A DNA stretch of 64,000 nt from Mycobacterium stomatepiae. GTDB lineage: Bacteria; Actinomycetota; Actinomycetes; Mycobacteriales; Mycobacteriaceae. Below the pieces are notes generated by a model that was given only the letters and a program-made list of their open reading frames with translations, did no database searches and had not been told where the DNA came from. Numbering within the stretch: the stretch's first letter is position 1; each line of letters starts with the position of its first letter. The stretch covers positions 3,658,001 to 3,722,000 of the forward strand of contig NZ_AP022587.1 in assembly GCF_010731715.1 (NCBI RefSeq), given 5' to 3'. This document shows, one piece after another, positions 1 through 7,953 of this stretch. The translations under genes and the position numbers were made by a program.

Positions 1-1
1 G

Positions 2-364
2 ACGGCGCTGAACGGGATGACCGAACCCGCGGCCGCGCTGATCGAGGGCATCTGCCTGACCTTGGAACGCTTGCCGAAAGACCCCTACATCGGCCTCTTG
101 CTGCGGGTGTCGCGCACCGGGGCCTTCGCCGAACAGGTCACCGTGACCAACGAGACCGCCCGCGTGCTGGGCCGCTCGATCTTGGACCGCCTCGACGTCG
201 ACTGGTCCGCATACGCTCCCCAGGCGATCGAAGACATCCTGCAGATCGTGTTGCGCACGTTGCAGTCGTTCATCCTGTCTCCGCCAACCGCGGACGGCAC
301 GGAATTGCGCCGGCTGCTCGGCATATGGATCGGCCCCGTCGTCGCGGCGCTGCCACGCCGCTAG
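2..364 (+). CDS. TetR-family regulator, C-terminal part (truncated by window edge)
   Basis: Only the ligand-binding C-terminal part is present; the reading frame is open to the left edge, so the helix-turn-helix domain lies outside the window and the internal methionine at 17 is not a true start. About 120 residues of mostly helical, hydrophobic sequence are seen, ending in GPVVAALPRR. The stop overlaps the end of the convergent pntB gene by 4 bases. In M. tuberculosis the TetR gene Rv0158 lies beside pntB in this arrangement, which is the main reason for the call. The ligand and targets cannot be told from this part. Confidence 0.7.
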   Translation, partial: TALNGMTEPAAALIEGICLTLERLPKDPYIGLLLRVSRTGAFAEQVTVTNETARVLGRSILDRLDVDWSAYAPQAIEDILQIVLRTLQSFILSPPTADGTELRRLLGIWIGPVVAALPRR

Positions 365-1785
365 AGCGCCTTGAGCTCCTCGGCCACCGCGGTCACCGAC
401 TTCTTCGCGTCGCCGAACAGCATGCTGGTGCCCTCGCCGTAGAACAGCGGGTTGTCGATTCCGGCAAACCCCGAGTTCATCGATCGCTTCAGCACGATCA
501 CCGACTTGGCCTTGTCCACGTTGAGAATTGGCATGCCGTAGATCGGGCTGGAGGCGTCGTTGCGGGCGGCCGGGTTGGTGACGTCGTTGGCGCCGATGAC
601 GATCGCGACGTCGGTGCGCGAGAACTCGTCGTTGATGTCGTCCATGTCCTTCATGGCGTCGTAATCCACCTCGGCCTCGGCCAGCAGCACGTTCATGTGG
701 CCGGGCATCCGGCCGGCGACCGGGTGAATCGCGTACTTCACCGTCACACCCTTGTTCTCCAGCAGCGACGCCATGCCCTTGACGGCATGCTGGGCCTGCG
801 CGACGGCCAGGCCGTAGCCCGGCACCACGATCACCTGGTTGGCGTAGGCCATCTGAATCGCGGCGTCGGCGGCCGAGGTCGCCTTCACCGTCTTATCGCC
901 GCCGCCATCACCGGAAGGCGCCACGCCGCCCCCGCCGAAACCGCCGGCGACGATCGCGGGAATGGACCGGTTCATCGCCTTGGCCATCAGGTTGGTCAGG
1001 ATCGATCCGGACGCGCCGACGATCATGCCGGCCACGATCATCGCGGTGTTGTTCAGCGCCAAACCGGCTGCGGCAGCAGACAATCCGGTCATCGCGTTCA
1101 GCAGCGAGATGACTACCGGCATGTCGGCACCACCAATCGGCAGCACCACCATCAGACCCAGCACGCCGGCGGCGGCCAGCAGGCCGATCATCCACCACAG
1201 CGGTGCTCCCCCGCTGCCCGGATGCGCATGCAGGCCGATGACCACGGCGGCGGCCACGGCCGCAATCAACAGCAACAGGTTGACTGGCTGCTGCAGACGG
1301 CCGAAGCCGATCGGCGATCCGGAGATGATTTCCTGCAACTTGCCGAACGCGATGATCGAACCCCAGAACGAGATCGACCCGATGATCGCGGCGAACAACG
1401 ACGCCACCACGATGTGCACAGTCGGCGATTCGCCGTGCTGAAATGCCGAAAAGCCGCTGGTCTCAATGAACTCCGCCAGCGCGATCAGCGCGACCGTGCC
1501 ACCGCCGACGCCGTTGAAGAACGCCACCAACTGCGGCATGGCGGTCATCTTGGTCATCCGCGCCGGGGGTACACCCAGCGCAACGCCCACCACCAGACCG
1601 GCGATGATCCATACCCACTGGCCCGTGTCACGGATCTTGACCAGCGTCGCCCCCACCGCCAGGGCCATGCCCACCGCGGCGATTAGGTTGCCGCGCACCG
1701 CTGTCTTGGGCCCGGTCAAGCCCATCAAGCCATAAATGAAGAGTGCGAAGGAAATGATGTAGAGGCCGATCACCAAGTAGTTCAT
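361..1785 (-). CDS. pntB: NAD(P) transhydrogenase subunit beta PntB
   Basis: Membrane-bound proton-translocating transhydrogenase, beta subunit: transfers hydride from NADH to NADP+ driven by the proton gradient. At 474 residues it has the family's usual length. The N-terminal 270 residues or so are a chain of hydrophobic helices (domain II). The C-terminal domain III binds NADP(H) and shows the GYGLAVAQAQHAV fingerprint, HPVAGRMPGHMNVLLAEA and a VIGANDVTNPAA segment. It is last in the order pntAa-pntAb-pntB; its ATG overlaps the pntAb stop by 4 bases, so translation is probably coupled. It matches Rv0157 in position and type. Confidence 0.97.
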   Translation of the reverse strand: MNYLVIGLYIISFALFIYGLMGLTGPKTAVRGNLIAAVGMALAVGATLVKIRDTGQWVWIIAGLVVGVALGVPPARMTKMTAMPQLVAFFNGVGGGTVALIALAEFIETSGFSAFQHGESPTVHIVVASLFAAIIGSISFWGSIIAFGKLQEIISGSPIGFGRLQQPVNLLLLIAAVAAAVVIGLHAHPGSGGAPLWWMIGLLAAAGVLGLMVVLPIGGADMPVVISLLNAMTGLSAAAAGLALNNTAMIVAGMIVGASGSILTNLMAKAMNRSIPAIVAGGFGGGGVAPSGDGGGDKTVKATSAADAAIQMAYANQVIVVPGYGLAVAQAQHAVKGMASLLENKGVTVKYAIHPVAGRMPGHMNVLLAEAEVDYDAMKDMDDINDEFSRTDVAIVIGANDVTNPAARNDASSPIYGMPILNVDKAKSVIVLKRSMNSGFAGIDNPLFYGEGTSMLFGDAKKSVTAVAEELKAL

Positions 1786-2111
1786 TTGGCGGCAGGCTCC
1801 TCGTTATTGGCTTGCGGGGCAGCCTTTTTGCCCTTGAACATGCCGAGCATCCGGTCGGTGACGATGAAGCCGCCGATGACGTTCAGTGTTCCGAACACCA
1901 CCGCGACGAACAAGATGATCTGCACCGCCAACGACGGGTGCTCGACCTCGCCGAACACCACCAGCGCACCGAGCACCACAATGCCGTGGATCGCGTTGGT
2001 GCCCGACATCAGCGGGGTGTGCAGCGTGTTGGGCACCTTGGAGATCACCGCGAATCCGACGAATCCGGACAACACCAGAATCGCGAGGTTCGCGAAAAGT
2101 TCGTCGTACAT
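1782..2111 (-). CDS. pntAb: NAD(P) transhydrogenase subunit alpha part 2 PntAb
   Basis: Small membrane subunit (109 residues) carrying the alpha-side helices of the proton channel. Three or four hydrophobic segments are visible, with the conserved stretch LHTPLMSGTNAIHGIVVLGA. As in M. tuberculosis (Rv0156) the alpha chain is split into a soluble NAD-binding protein and this membrane piece. It starts one base after the pntAa stop and overlaps pntB by 4 bases, so the three form one operon. Residues after about 90 are a charged tail rich in Ala and Lys. Confidence 0.95.
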   Translation of the reverse strand: MYDELFANLAILVLSGFVGFAVISKVPNTLHTPLMSGTNAIHGIVVLGALVVFGEVEHPSLAVQIILFVAVVFGTLNVIGGFIVTDRMLGMFKGKKAAPQANNEEPAAK

Positions 2112-3221
2112 CTAAGAGTCCTCACGATCTTTTTGACGCGTTACGCATGATGCCGCGATGATTTCGTCGTCGAAGTCCGGGGCCAGCTTTCCGTCGGTGA
2201 CCAGCAGGTCCAGCAGCGCGGTGATGTTCTTGCTGTAGAGCTCGCTAGCGTGCTCGGGCATCGTCGCCGGCAGGTTTAGCGGCGAGGCGATCGTGACGTC
2301 GTGCTTGACCACCGTGCGCCCGGGCTCGGTCAGCTCGCAGTTGCCCCCGGTTTCCCCGGCGAGGTCGACCACCACGCTGCCCGGCTTCATCGCCTCGACC
2401 GCGGCGGCGGTGACCAGACGCGGCGCGGGCCGGCCCGGGACCAGCGCCGTGGTGATCACGACGTCGAATCCGCTGATGGCCTTCTCCAGGGCCTGCTGCT
2501 GTTGTTCGCGTTCGGAGTCGGTGAGCTCGCGGGCATATCCGCCCTCACCGGCCGCGTCGATGCCGACGTCGAGCCACTGCGCCCCGACCGAACGCACCTG
2601 GTCGGCGACCTCCGGGCGCACGTCGTAACCGGTGGTGCGGCCACCGAGCCGCTTGGCCGTCGCCAACGCCTGCAGCCCGGCCACACCCACCCCGAGCACC
2701 AGCACCGTGGCCGGCTTCACCGTGCCCGCCGCGGTGGTCAGCATCGGGAAGAACCGCGTCGACTCCGACGCGGCCAGTAGCACGGCCTTGTAGCCGGACA
2801 CGTTGCCCTGTGACGACAACGCATCCATCGCCTGCGCCCGTGAGATCCGCGGAATGGCCTCCAGCGCGAACGCCTGCACACCGGCGGCCTTGAGCGCGCC
2901 GATCGAGTTCTCCGCGTTGCGTGGCGCCAGGAAGCCGATCAGCGTCTGCCCGCTGCGCAGCTTGCCCACCTCGTCGGCGGTCGGCGGCGCGACCTTGACC
3001 ACGACATCGGCGGACCATGCGTCCCCGATCGTGGCGCCGGCCGCGGTGTAGAGCTCGTCGGGAAGCAACGCGCGCGCCCCGGCACCGGCCTCGACCACCA
3101 CCGCCACACCGCTGCTCACCAGGGAAGCGACCGCCTTCGGGACCAGAGCGACACGGCGCTCATCGGTCCCGGATTCAGCAACCACCCCGATCTTGACCGC
3201 GTCGGCCTGCGCATCTGTCAT
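2112..3221 (-). CDS. pntAa: NAD(P) transhydrogenase subunit alpha part 1 PntAa
   Basis: Cytosolic NAD(H)-binding subunit (domain I) of transhydrogenase, 369 residues, alanine-dehydrogenase/PNT fold. The N-terminal half has KIGVVAESGTDERRVALVPK, typical of the AlaDh/PNT N domain. The Rossmann half has the nucleotide-binding loop VLVLGVGVAGLQALATAKRLG at about residues 172-192 and VVVDLAGETGGNCE. First gene of the pnt operon; Rv0155 ortholog by position. The next gene upstream, encoding a DUF1348 protein, lies about 70 bases away on the same strand. Confidence 0.96.
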   Translation of the reverse strand: MTDAQADAVKIGVVAESGTDERRVALVPKAVASLVSSGVAVVVEAGAGARALLPDELYTAAGATIGDAWSADVVVKVAPPTADEVGKLRSGQTLIGFLAPRNAENSIGALKAAGVQAFALEAIPRISRAQAMDALSSQGNVSGYKAVLLAASESTRFFPMLTTAAGTVKPATVLVLGVGVAGLQALATAKRLGGRTTGYDVRPEVADQVRSVGAQWLDVGIDAAGEGGYARELTDSEREQQQQALEKAISGFDVVITTALVPGRPAPRLVTAAAVEAMKPGSVVVDLAGETGGNCELTEPGRTVVKHDVTIASPLNLPATMPEHASELYSKNITALLDLLVTDGKLAPDFDDEIIAASCVTRQKDREDS

Positions 3222-3294
3222 GGCGCGTACATCTACTTTCCTTAGCTCAGCTGCCTTAATGCGAACCTTGTTGAGTTGAACACCCTAGCGGCCG

Positions 3295-3765
3295 CTACCA
3301 AAGCGGTATGTCTTGGCCGTGTTCCGACGCAGGCCGGGGCCCGAAGTGGCGTCGTTCCGATTCGTCGATTTTTATGTCGTTGATACTGGCCTCGCGCCGC
3401 GCCATCAATCCGGACGGCGAGAATTCCCACAGTTCGTTGCCGTAGCTGCGGTACCACTGGCCGGTGTCGTCGTGGCACTCGTACTGAAACCGCACGGCGA
3501 TCCGGTTCTCGTGGAAGTCCCAGAGCACCTTGCGCAGGGAGTAGTCGAGTTCGCGCTGCCACTTGCGGGTGAGGAACGCCACGATCTCGGCCCGGCCGAC
3601 CACGTGTTCGCCGCGGTTTCGCCAATGCGAGTCGGGCGTGTAAGCCAGGCTGACTTTTTCGGGATCGCAGGTGTTCCAGGCGTCCTCGGCGGCCTGGACC
3701 TTCTGCAGCGCCGTCTCGAGGGTGAACGGGGGAAACGGGGGGCGGGATTCGGCGGCATCGCTCAT
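3295..3765 (-). CDS. DUF1348 family protein (NTF2-like fold)
   Basis: About 156 residues. The sequence matches the DUF1348 pattern closely: [20 protein letters not shown] at the N-terminus, then [52 protein letters not shown] and [10 protein letters not shown]. This is a SnoaL/NTF2-like small alpha+beta barrel; its biochemical role is unknown. A longer start at 3831 is open, but ATG 3765 gives the family length and has a GGAG 13 bases upstream. The gene is not present between pntAa and fadE2 in M. tuberculosis as I recall it. Confidence 0.85.
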   Translation of the reverse strand: MSDAAESRPPFPPFTLETALQKVQAAEDAWNTCDPEKVSLAYTPDSHWRNRGEHVVGRAEIVAFLTRKWQRELDYSLRKVLWDFHENRIAVRFQYECHDDTGQWYRSYGNELWEFSPSGLMARREASINDIKIDESERRHFGPRPASEHGQDIPLW

Positions 3766-3932
3766 GAGTTCATCGTGCTCCACAACGAGCCGAGGCGTGT
3801 CGTCGAGACTGAAACCTCGCAGATCCACCACGGCGTGTCGTCCGCGTAGTTTCAGTGTCGCGTCGGTGGCCTGGAAGCGAAGCGTTTGTCCCGCCAGAGC
3901 CGCCCTTCCACACGTGTCCTATCGTGGCGGTC

Positions 3933-5165
3933 ATGGACTTCGCGATGTCGGCTAAGGCCTCCGACTACCACAAGCGGTTGTCCGACTTCATGACTGAGTA
4001 TGTCTTTCCGGCTGAGGCCGCCTACGACAACTACCGCCACGAGGCCGGCCCCGATGACCACACCGTTCCGCCCGTCATCGAGGAACTCAAGACCAAGGCC
4101 AAGGCGCAGGGCCTGTGGAACTTGTTTCTGCCGGCCGAGTCCGGGTTGACCAACCTGGAGTACGCCCCACTGGCCGAGCTGACCGGTTGGAGCCTCGAGC
4201 TCGCACCCGAGGCGGTCAACTGCGCGGCGCCCGACACCGGGAACATGGAGACCCTGCACCTGTTCGCGACCGAGGAGCAGCGCAAGGAGTGGCTGGAGCC
4301 CTTGCTGGCCGGCGAGATCCGCAGCGCCTTCTCGATGACCGAGCCCGCGGTCGCCAGCAGCGACGCCCGCAACATCCAGACGTCCATCGTGCGCGACGGC
4401 GCCGACTACGTCATCAACGGCCGCAAGTGGTGGACCTCGGGCGCGTCGGACCCGCGCTGCAAGATCTTGATCGTGATGGGCCGCACCAACCCCGAGGCGG
4501 CCAGCCACCAGCAGCAGTCGATGGTCCTGGTGCCGATGGACACCCCGGGTGTGACGGTGGTGCGCTCGACGCCGGTGTTCGGCTGGCAGGACCAGCACGG
4601 GCATTGCGAAATCAACTACGGCAACGTCCGCGTTCCGGCCACCAACCTGCTCGGCGAGGAGGGCGGCGGCTTCGCGATCGCCCAGGCCCGGCTCGGACCG
4701 GGCCGCATCCATCACTGCATGCGCGCGCTCGGTGGGGCCGAACGCGCGCTGGCACTGATGGTGCACCGCGCGAACACCCGGATCGCGTTCGGCCGCCCAC
4801 TTGCCGATCAGGGTCTGGTGCAGCAAGCAATTGCCCAGTCCCGCAACGAAATCGACCAGGCCAGGCTGCTCTGCGAGAAGGCGGCATGGACCATCGACCA
4901 GCACGGCAACAAGGCCGCCCACCTGCTGGTGTCGCAGATCAAGGCGGTGGCGCCGCAGGTGGCGTGCGACGTCATCGACCGGGCAATCCAGGTGCACGGG
5001 GCCGCCGGCGTCAGCGACGACACGGTGCTCGCCCGCCTCTACGGCTGGCATCGCGCGATGCGAATCTTCGACGGACCCGACGAAGTGCACATGCGGACCA
5101 TCGCGCGTTCCGAAATCGGCCGGGAGCAATCGACTTTCGCCGCGGCGGTGACCCCGCATGACTAA
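3933..5165 (+). CDS. fadE2: Acyl-CoA dehydrogenase (FadE2-like)
   Basis: FAD-dependent acyl-CoA dehydrogenase, about 410 residues, catalysing alpha,beta-desaturation of acyl-CoA in beta-oxidation. Visible are the family motifs AFSMTEPAVASSDARN (flavin and substrate binding), the INGRKWWTSGAS strand, RLGPGRIHHCMRALGGAERAL, and near the C-terminus QVHGAAGVSDDTVLARLYG and FDGPDEVHMRTIARSEIG. A longer in-frame start at 3855 exists, but ATG 3933 gives the conserved MDFAMSAKA beginning. Divergent from the DUF1348 gene and overlapping ptbB by 8 bases, as Rv0154c and Rv0153c are adjacent in M. tuberculosis. The exact chain-length specificity is unknown. Confidence 0.93.
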   Translation: MDFAMSAKASDYHKRLSDFMTEYVFPAEAAYDNYRHEAGPDDHTVPPVIEELKTKAKAQGLWNLFLPAESGLTNLEYAPLAELTGWSLELAPEAVNCAAPDTGNMETLHLFATEEQRKEWLEPLLAGEIRSAFSMTEPAVASSDARNIQTSIVRDGADYVINGRKWWTSGASDPRCKILIVMGRTNPEAASHQQQSMVLVPMDTPGVTVVRSTPVFGWQDQHGHCEINYGNVRVPATNLLGEEGGGFAIAQARLGPGRIHHCMRALGGAERALALMVHRANTRIAFGRPLADQGLVQQAIAQSRNEIDQARLLCEKAAWTIDQHGNKAAHLLVSQIKAVAPQVACDVIDRAIQVHGAAGVSDDTVLARLYGWHRAMRIFDGPDEVHMRTIARSEIGREQSTFAAAVTPHD

Positions 5166-5982
5166 TGCCCTGCGAGAACTGTCGGGGAGCTGGAACTTTC
5201 GCGATGTCGCCGACGGCACGCCCGCGCTTCGGCCCGGGCGGCTGTTCCGGTCCGGCGAGCTGAGTCGGCTCGACGACGGCGGCCGGGCCACGTTGCGCGA
5301 GTCCGGCATCACCGATGTCGTCGACCTGCGGGCAACACGCGAAGTCGCCCGCCGCGGGCCGGAATTGGTTCCCGACGGCGTGGAAATCCATCTGCTGCCG
5401 TTTCCCGACCTCGGCGACGAGGTGTCCAACGACGATGCGGCGCCCCACGAAACCGCGTTTCGGCGGCTGTTCGAGGGCGATCCCGACCAAACGGACGAGC
5501 AAGTCAACGCGGCTGCCATCCGCCACATGACGAACGAATACCAATAGTTCCCGTCCCGCAGCGGGGCGCAACGCGCTGTGCGGCATGTCTTTTCGTTGCT
5601 GGCAGCCGGACGCCCGGTGCTTACGCACTGCTTCGCCGGAAAGGACCGCACCGGTTTCGTGACGGCTACGGTGCTAGAAGCGGTCGGTATCGATCGCGAC
5701 ACCATCGTCGCCGACTACTTACGCAGCAACGCCGCCGTACCGCAACTGCGCGACCTCATCTACCAGATGATCCAGCACCGCTCCGATGTCGAGCTGACCC
5801 CGGAGGTCGTCACGTTCACCAAGGCGCGGCTGGCCGACGGCGTGCTCGGCGTACGCGCGGAGTACCTGGACGCCGCGCGTCAGGCGATCGATGAGAAGTA
5901 CGGCTCGCTGGACGATTACCTGCGCGACGCCGGCGTCACCCGGGCGGACGTGGACCGTCTGCGCACCGAACTGCTCGCCTAA
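5158..5982 (+). pseudogene. ptbB: ptbB-type phosphotyrosine protein phosphatase interrupted by an in-frame amber codon
   Basis: The sequence reads as a full PtpB/PtbB-type phosphatase (about 274 codons) in a single frame except for TAG at 5545-5547. The first part begins MTNALRELSGSWNFRDVADG and has RLFRSGELSRL. After the stop the same frame continues FPSRSGAQRAVRH and contains the catalytic loop HCFAGKDRTG (HCX5R) and IVADYLRSN. In M. tuberculosis PtpB the residue at the stop is, as I remember, glutamine, so one CAG to TAG change explains it. The N-terminal product would be 129 residues without the active site. A GTG at 5578 could restart the catalytic half. PtpB is a secreted virulence phosphatase in M. 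tuberculosis. Pseudogene, readthrough and sequencing error cannot be separated here. Confidence 0.85.
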
Positions 5983-6000
5983 TCCGCTCCTCAGCCCCGA

Positions 6001-6888
6001 TCAGGGCTTCCGCAGGGTGAACTGGTTGAGGTCGGTATAGCCCTTGCGGAAGAGGTTCGCGCAGCCGGTGAGGTAGCGCATGTAGGTCTCGTAGACCTCT
6101 TCGGACTGAATCGCGATGGCCTCCTCCTTGCGTGCCGAGAGGTTCGCGGCCCAGACATCCAAAGTCTTTGCGTAATGCCGCTGCAGCGACTGACGACGCT
6201 TGAGCTTGAAGCCGGCCTTCGCCGAGAACTCCTTGACCATGTCGATGGTCGGCAGGTAGCCGCCGGGGAAGATCACCGTCTTCATGAAGTCGCTGAACTC
6301 GACGATCGCCGGAGTCAGCGGCAAGCCCGACGCGATGATCTCCCGCTCCGAGAGCACGGTGATGGTGTGCAGCAGGAACGTGCCACCGGCAGGCAACAGC
6401 TCGTACGCCCGCTCGAAGAAGGCGGTGTAACGGTCGCAGCCGACATGCTCGAGCGGGCCGATCGCCACGATCCGGTCCACCGGCTCGTGAAAGCGCTCCC
6501 AGCCCTCGAGCAGCGCCCGCTTGGACCGCGGGCTGTCCAGCTCGTCGAGCGTCTTCTGCGCGTAGGCGGCCTGGTTCTTGGACAGCGTCAAGCCAACGAC
6601 GTTGACGTCGTATTTCTCGATGGCTCGCAGCATGGCGGCGCCCCAGCCGCAGCCGAGGTCTAGCAGGGTCATCCCGGGTCGCAAGTCCAGCTTGCCAAGC
6701 GAGAGGTCTATCTTGGCGATCTGCGCCTCTTCCAGGGTCATGTCGTCGCCGCCAAGCCAGTAGGCGCACGTGTACATCTGGGTGCGGTCGAGGAACAAGC
6801 GGAAGAAGTCGTCCGAGAGGTCGTAGTGCGCCTGCACATCTTCGAAATGCGGCGTCAGCCCTTCGGCCGTGTTCGTCCCGTCAGCCAT
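6001..6888 (-). CDS. Cyclopropane/mycolic acid synthase-family SAM methyltransferase
   Basis: 295 residues, the length of CmaA/MmaA/UmaA enzymes that methylate or cyclopropanate double bonds of mycolic acid precursors. Motifs seen: FEDVQAHYDLSDDFFRLFLD, TLEEAQIAKIDL, SAM-binding LLDLGCGWGAAM (about 76-87), VVGLTLSKNQ, and the C-terminal SLQRHYAKTLDVWAANL and YMRYLTGCANLFRKGY. The active-site region reads IGPLEHVGCDRY where the family usually has GAFEHFGHERY, so it is a diverged member and its reaction may differ. It sits between ptbB and the Rv0148-like gene, a place where H37Rv has other genes. It has no partner here; the regulator is unknown. Confidence 0.88.
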   Translation of the reverse strand: MADGTNTAEGLTPHFEDVQAHYDLSDDFFRLFLDRTQMYTCAYWLGGDDMTLEEAQIAKIDLSLGKLDLRPGMTLLDLGCGWGAAMLRAIEKYDVNVVGLTLSKNQAAYAQKTLDELDSPRSKRALLEGWERFHEPVDRIVAIGPLEHVGCDRYTAFFERAYELLPAGGTFLLHTITVLSEREIIASGLPLTPAIVEFSDFMKTVIFPGGYLPTIDMVKEFSAKAGFKLKRRQSLQRHYAKTLDVWAANLSARKEEAIAIQSEEVYETYMRYLTGCANLFRKGYTDLNQFTLRKP

Positions 6889-7035
6889 GTCCGTGATGCC
6901 TTTCCCTGGACCTCGCCGGCGTGTTGTGCCAGGCAGGACGTCGAGTGGTCCAGTCGCTGTGCGGCTCGGGGTCCACTGTAAGGCGAATCCGGTTGGAGCG
7001 CCTCGCAGAAGGGCAGTGTGCTACCGGCGTTGTAG

Positions 7036-7899
7036 TCAGCCCAGTTTGAAATTGGCCTGCTTCGCGGCGGACAGATCGGTGATCTGATCCCACTGCGCGG
7101 CGACATCGTCGACCGTCGGCGGCTTGTCGAAGGTGACGCCCTCGTTCTGGAACAGCGCGGCGCGCTGCACCTTCCCGCCGCCGACGATGAAAATCGAAGC
7201 GCTGTTGGGGTTTTCCTCGGTGCACAAGTAGGACACCACCGGCGCAACGTATTCCGGGGTGAGCTTCTCGAGCACCTCGGGCGGCAGGATGTCCTGCGTC
7301 ATGCGGGTCGCCGCGATCGGGGCGACGGCGTTGGCGTGGATGTTGTACTTGGCCCCTTCGAGTGCCAGGCTGTTGATCAGGCCGACCAGCCCGAGCTTGG
7401 CCGCGCCGTAGTTGGTCTGGCCGAAGTTGCCGAACAGCCCGCTGGTGGAGGTGGCGACGACCACCCGGCCGTAGCTCTGCTCGCGGAAGTGCGGCCACGC
7501 CGCGCGGATCACGTTGTAGCCGCCGTACAGGTGCACCTTGAGCACCGAGTCCCAGTTCTCGAACGACATCTTGTGGAAGGTGCCGTCACGCAGGATGCCG
7601 GCGTTGCTCACGACGCCGTCGATCTTGCCGAACTCGTCGATCGCCGTCTTGATGATGTTCTCGGCGCCCTCGGGCTCGGCCACGCTGTCGTAGTTGGCGG
7701 CGGCCCGGCCACCGGCGTCCTTGATCTCCTTGACGACCTCGTCGGCCATGTTGTGGCCGGCACCGGTGCCGTCGCGGGCTCCGCCGAGGTCATTGACGAC
7801 GACGCTGGCGCCCTCCTTGGCCAGCGTGAGCGCATACTCGCGCCCCAGTCCTCCGCCGGCTCCGGTGACGACGATGACGCGATCCTGCGCTCCGGGCAT
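7036..7899 (-). CDS. Short-chain dehydrogenase/reductase (Rv0148-like)
   Basis: 287-residue NAD(P)-dependent SDR. The cofactor motif is TGAGGGLG (about 12-19), then NDLGG, NAG (94-96 region), Ser in VVVATSTSGLFGN, and the catalytic YGAAK. The length and C-terminal extension match Rv0148, which resembles the 3-hydroxyacyl-CoA dehydrogenase domain of peroxisomal multifunctional enzymes, so a role in fatty-acyl or sterol side-chain metabolism is plausible but not shown. An AGAGGA lies just upstream of ATG 7899. The aldehyde dehydrogenase gene begins upstream on the same strand and ends 54 bases away. Confidence 0.92.
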   Translation of the reverse strand: MPGAQDRVIVVTGAGGGLGREYALTLAKEGASVVVNDLGGARDGTGAGHNMADEVVKEIKDAGGRAAANYDSVAEPEGAENIIKTAIDEFGKIDGVVSNAGILRDGTFHKMSFENWDSVLKVHLYGGYNVIRAAWPHFREQSYGRVVVATSTSGLFGNFGQTNYGAAKLGLVGLINSLALEGAKYNIHANAVAPIAATRMTQDILPPEVLEKLTPEYVAPVVSYLCTEENPNSASIFIVGGGKVQRAALFQNEGVTFDKPPTVDDVAAQWDQITDLSAAKQANFKLG

Positions 7900-7953
7900 C
7901 AGGTTCCTCTCTGCAATTGACCAACGGCCGTGGACGACCCCCGAGCTAGTGTG

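Noticed and set aside
325..1686. Long plus-strand frame opposite pntB
   Set aside because: His/Arg-rich translation with no motif; antisense shadow of pntB.
3852..5705. Long minus-strand open frame opposite fadE2 and ptbB
   Set aside because: Arg/His/Gly-rich composition, no family; shadow of the plus-strand genes caused by high third-position G+C.
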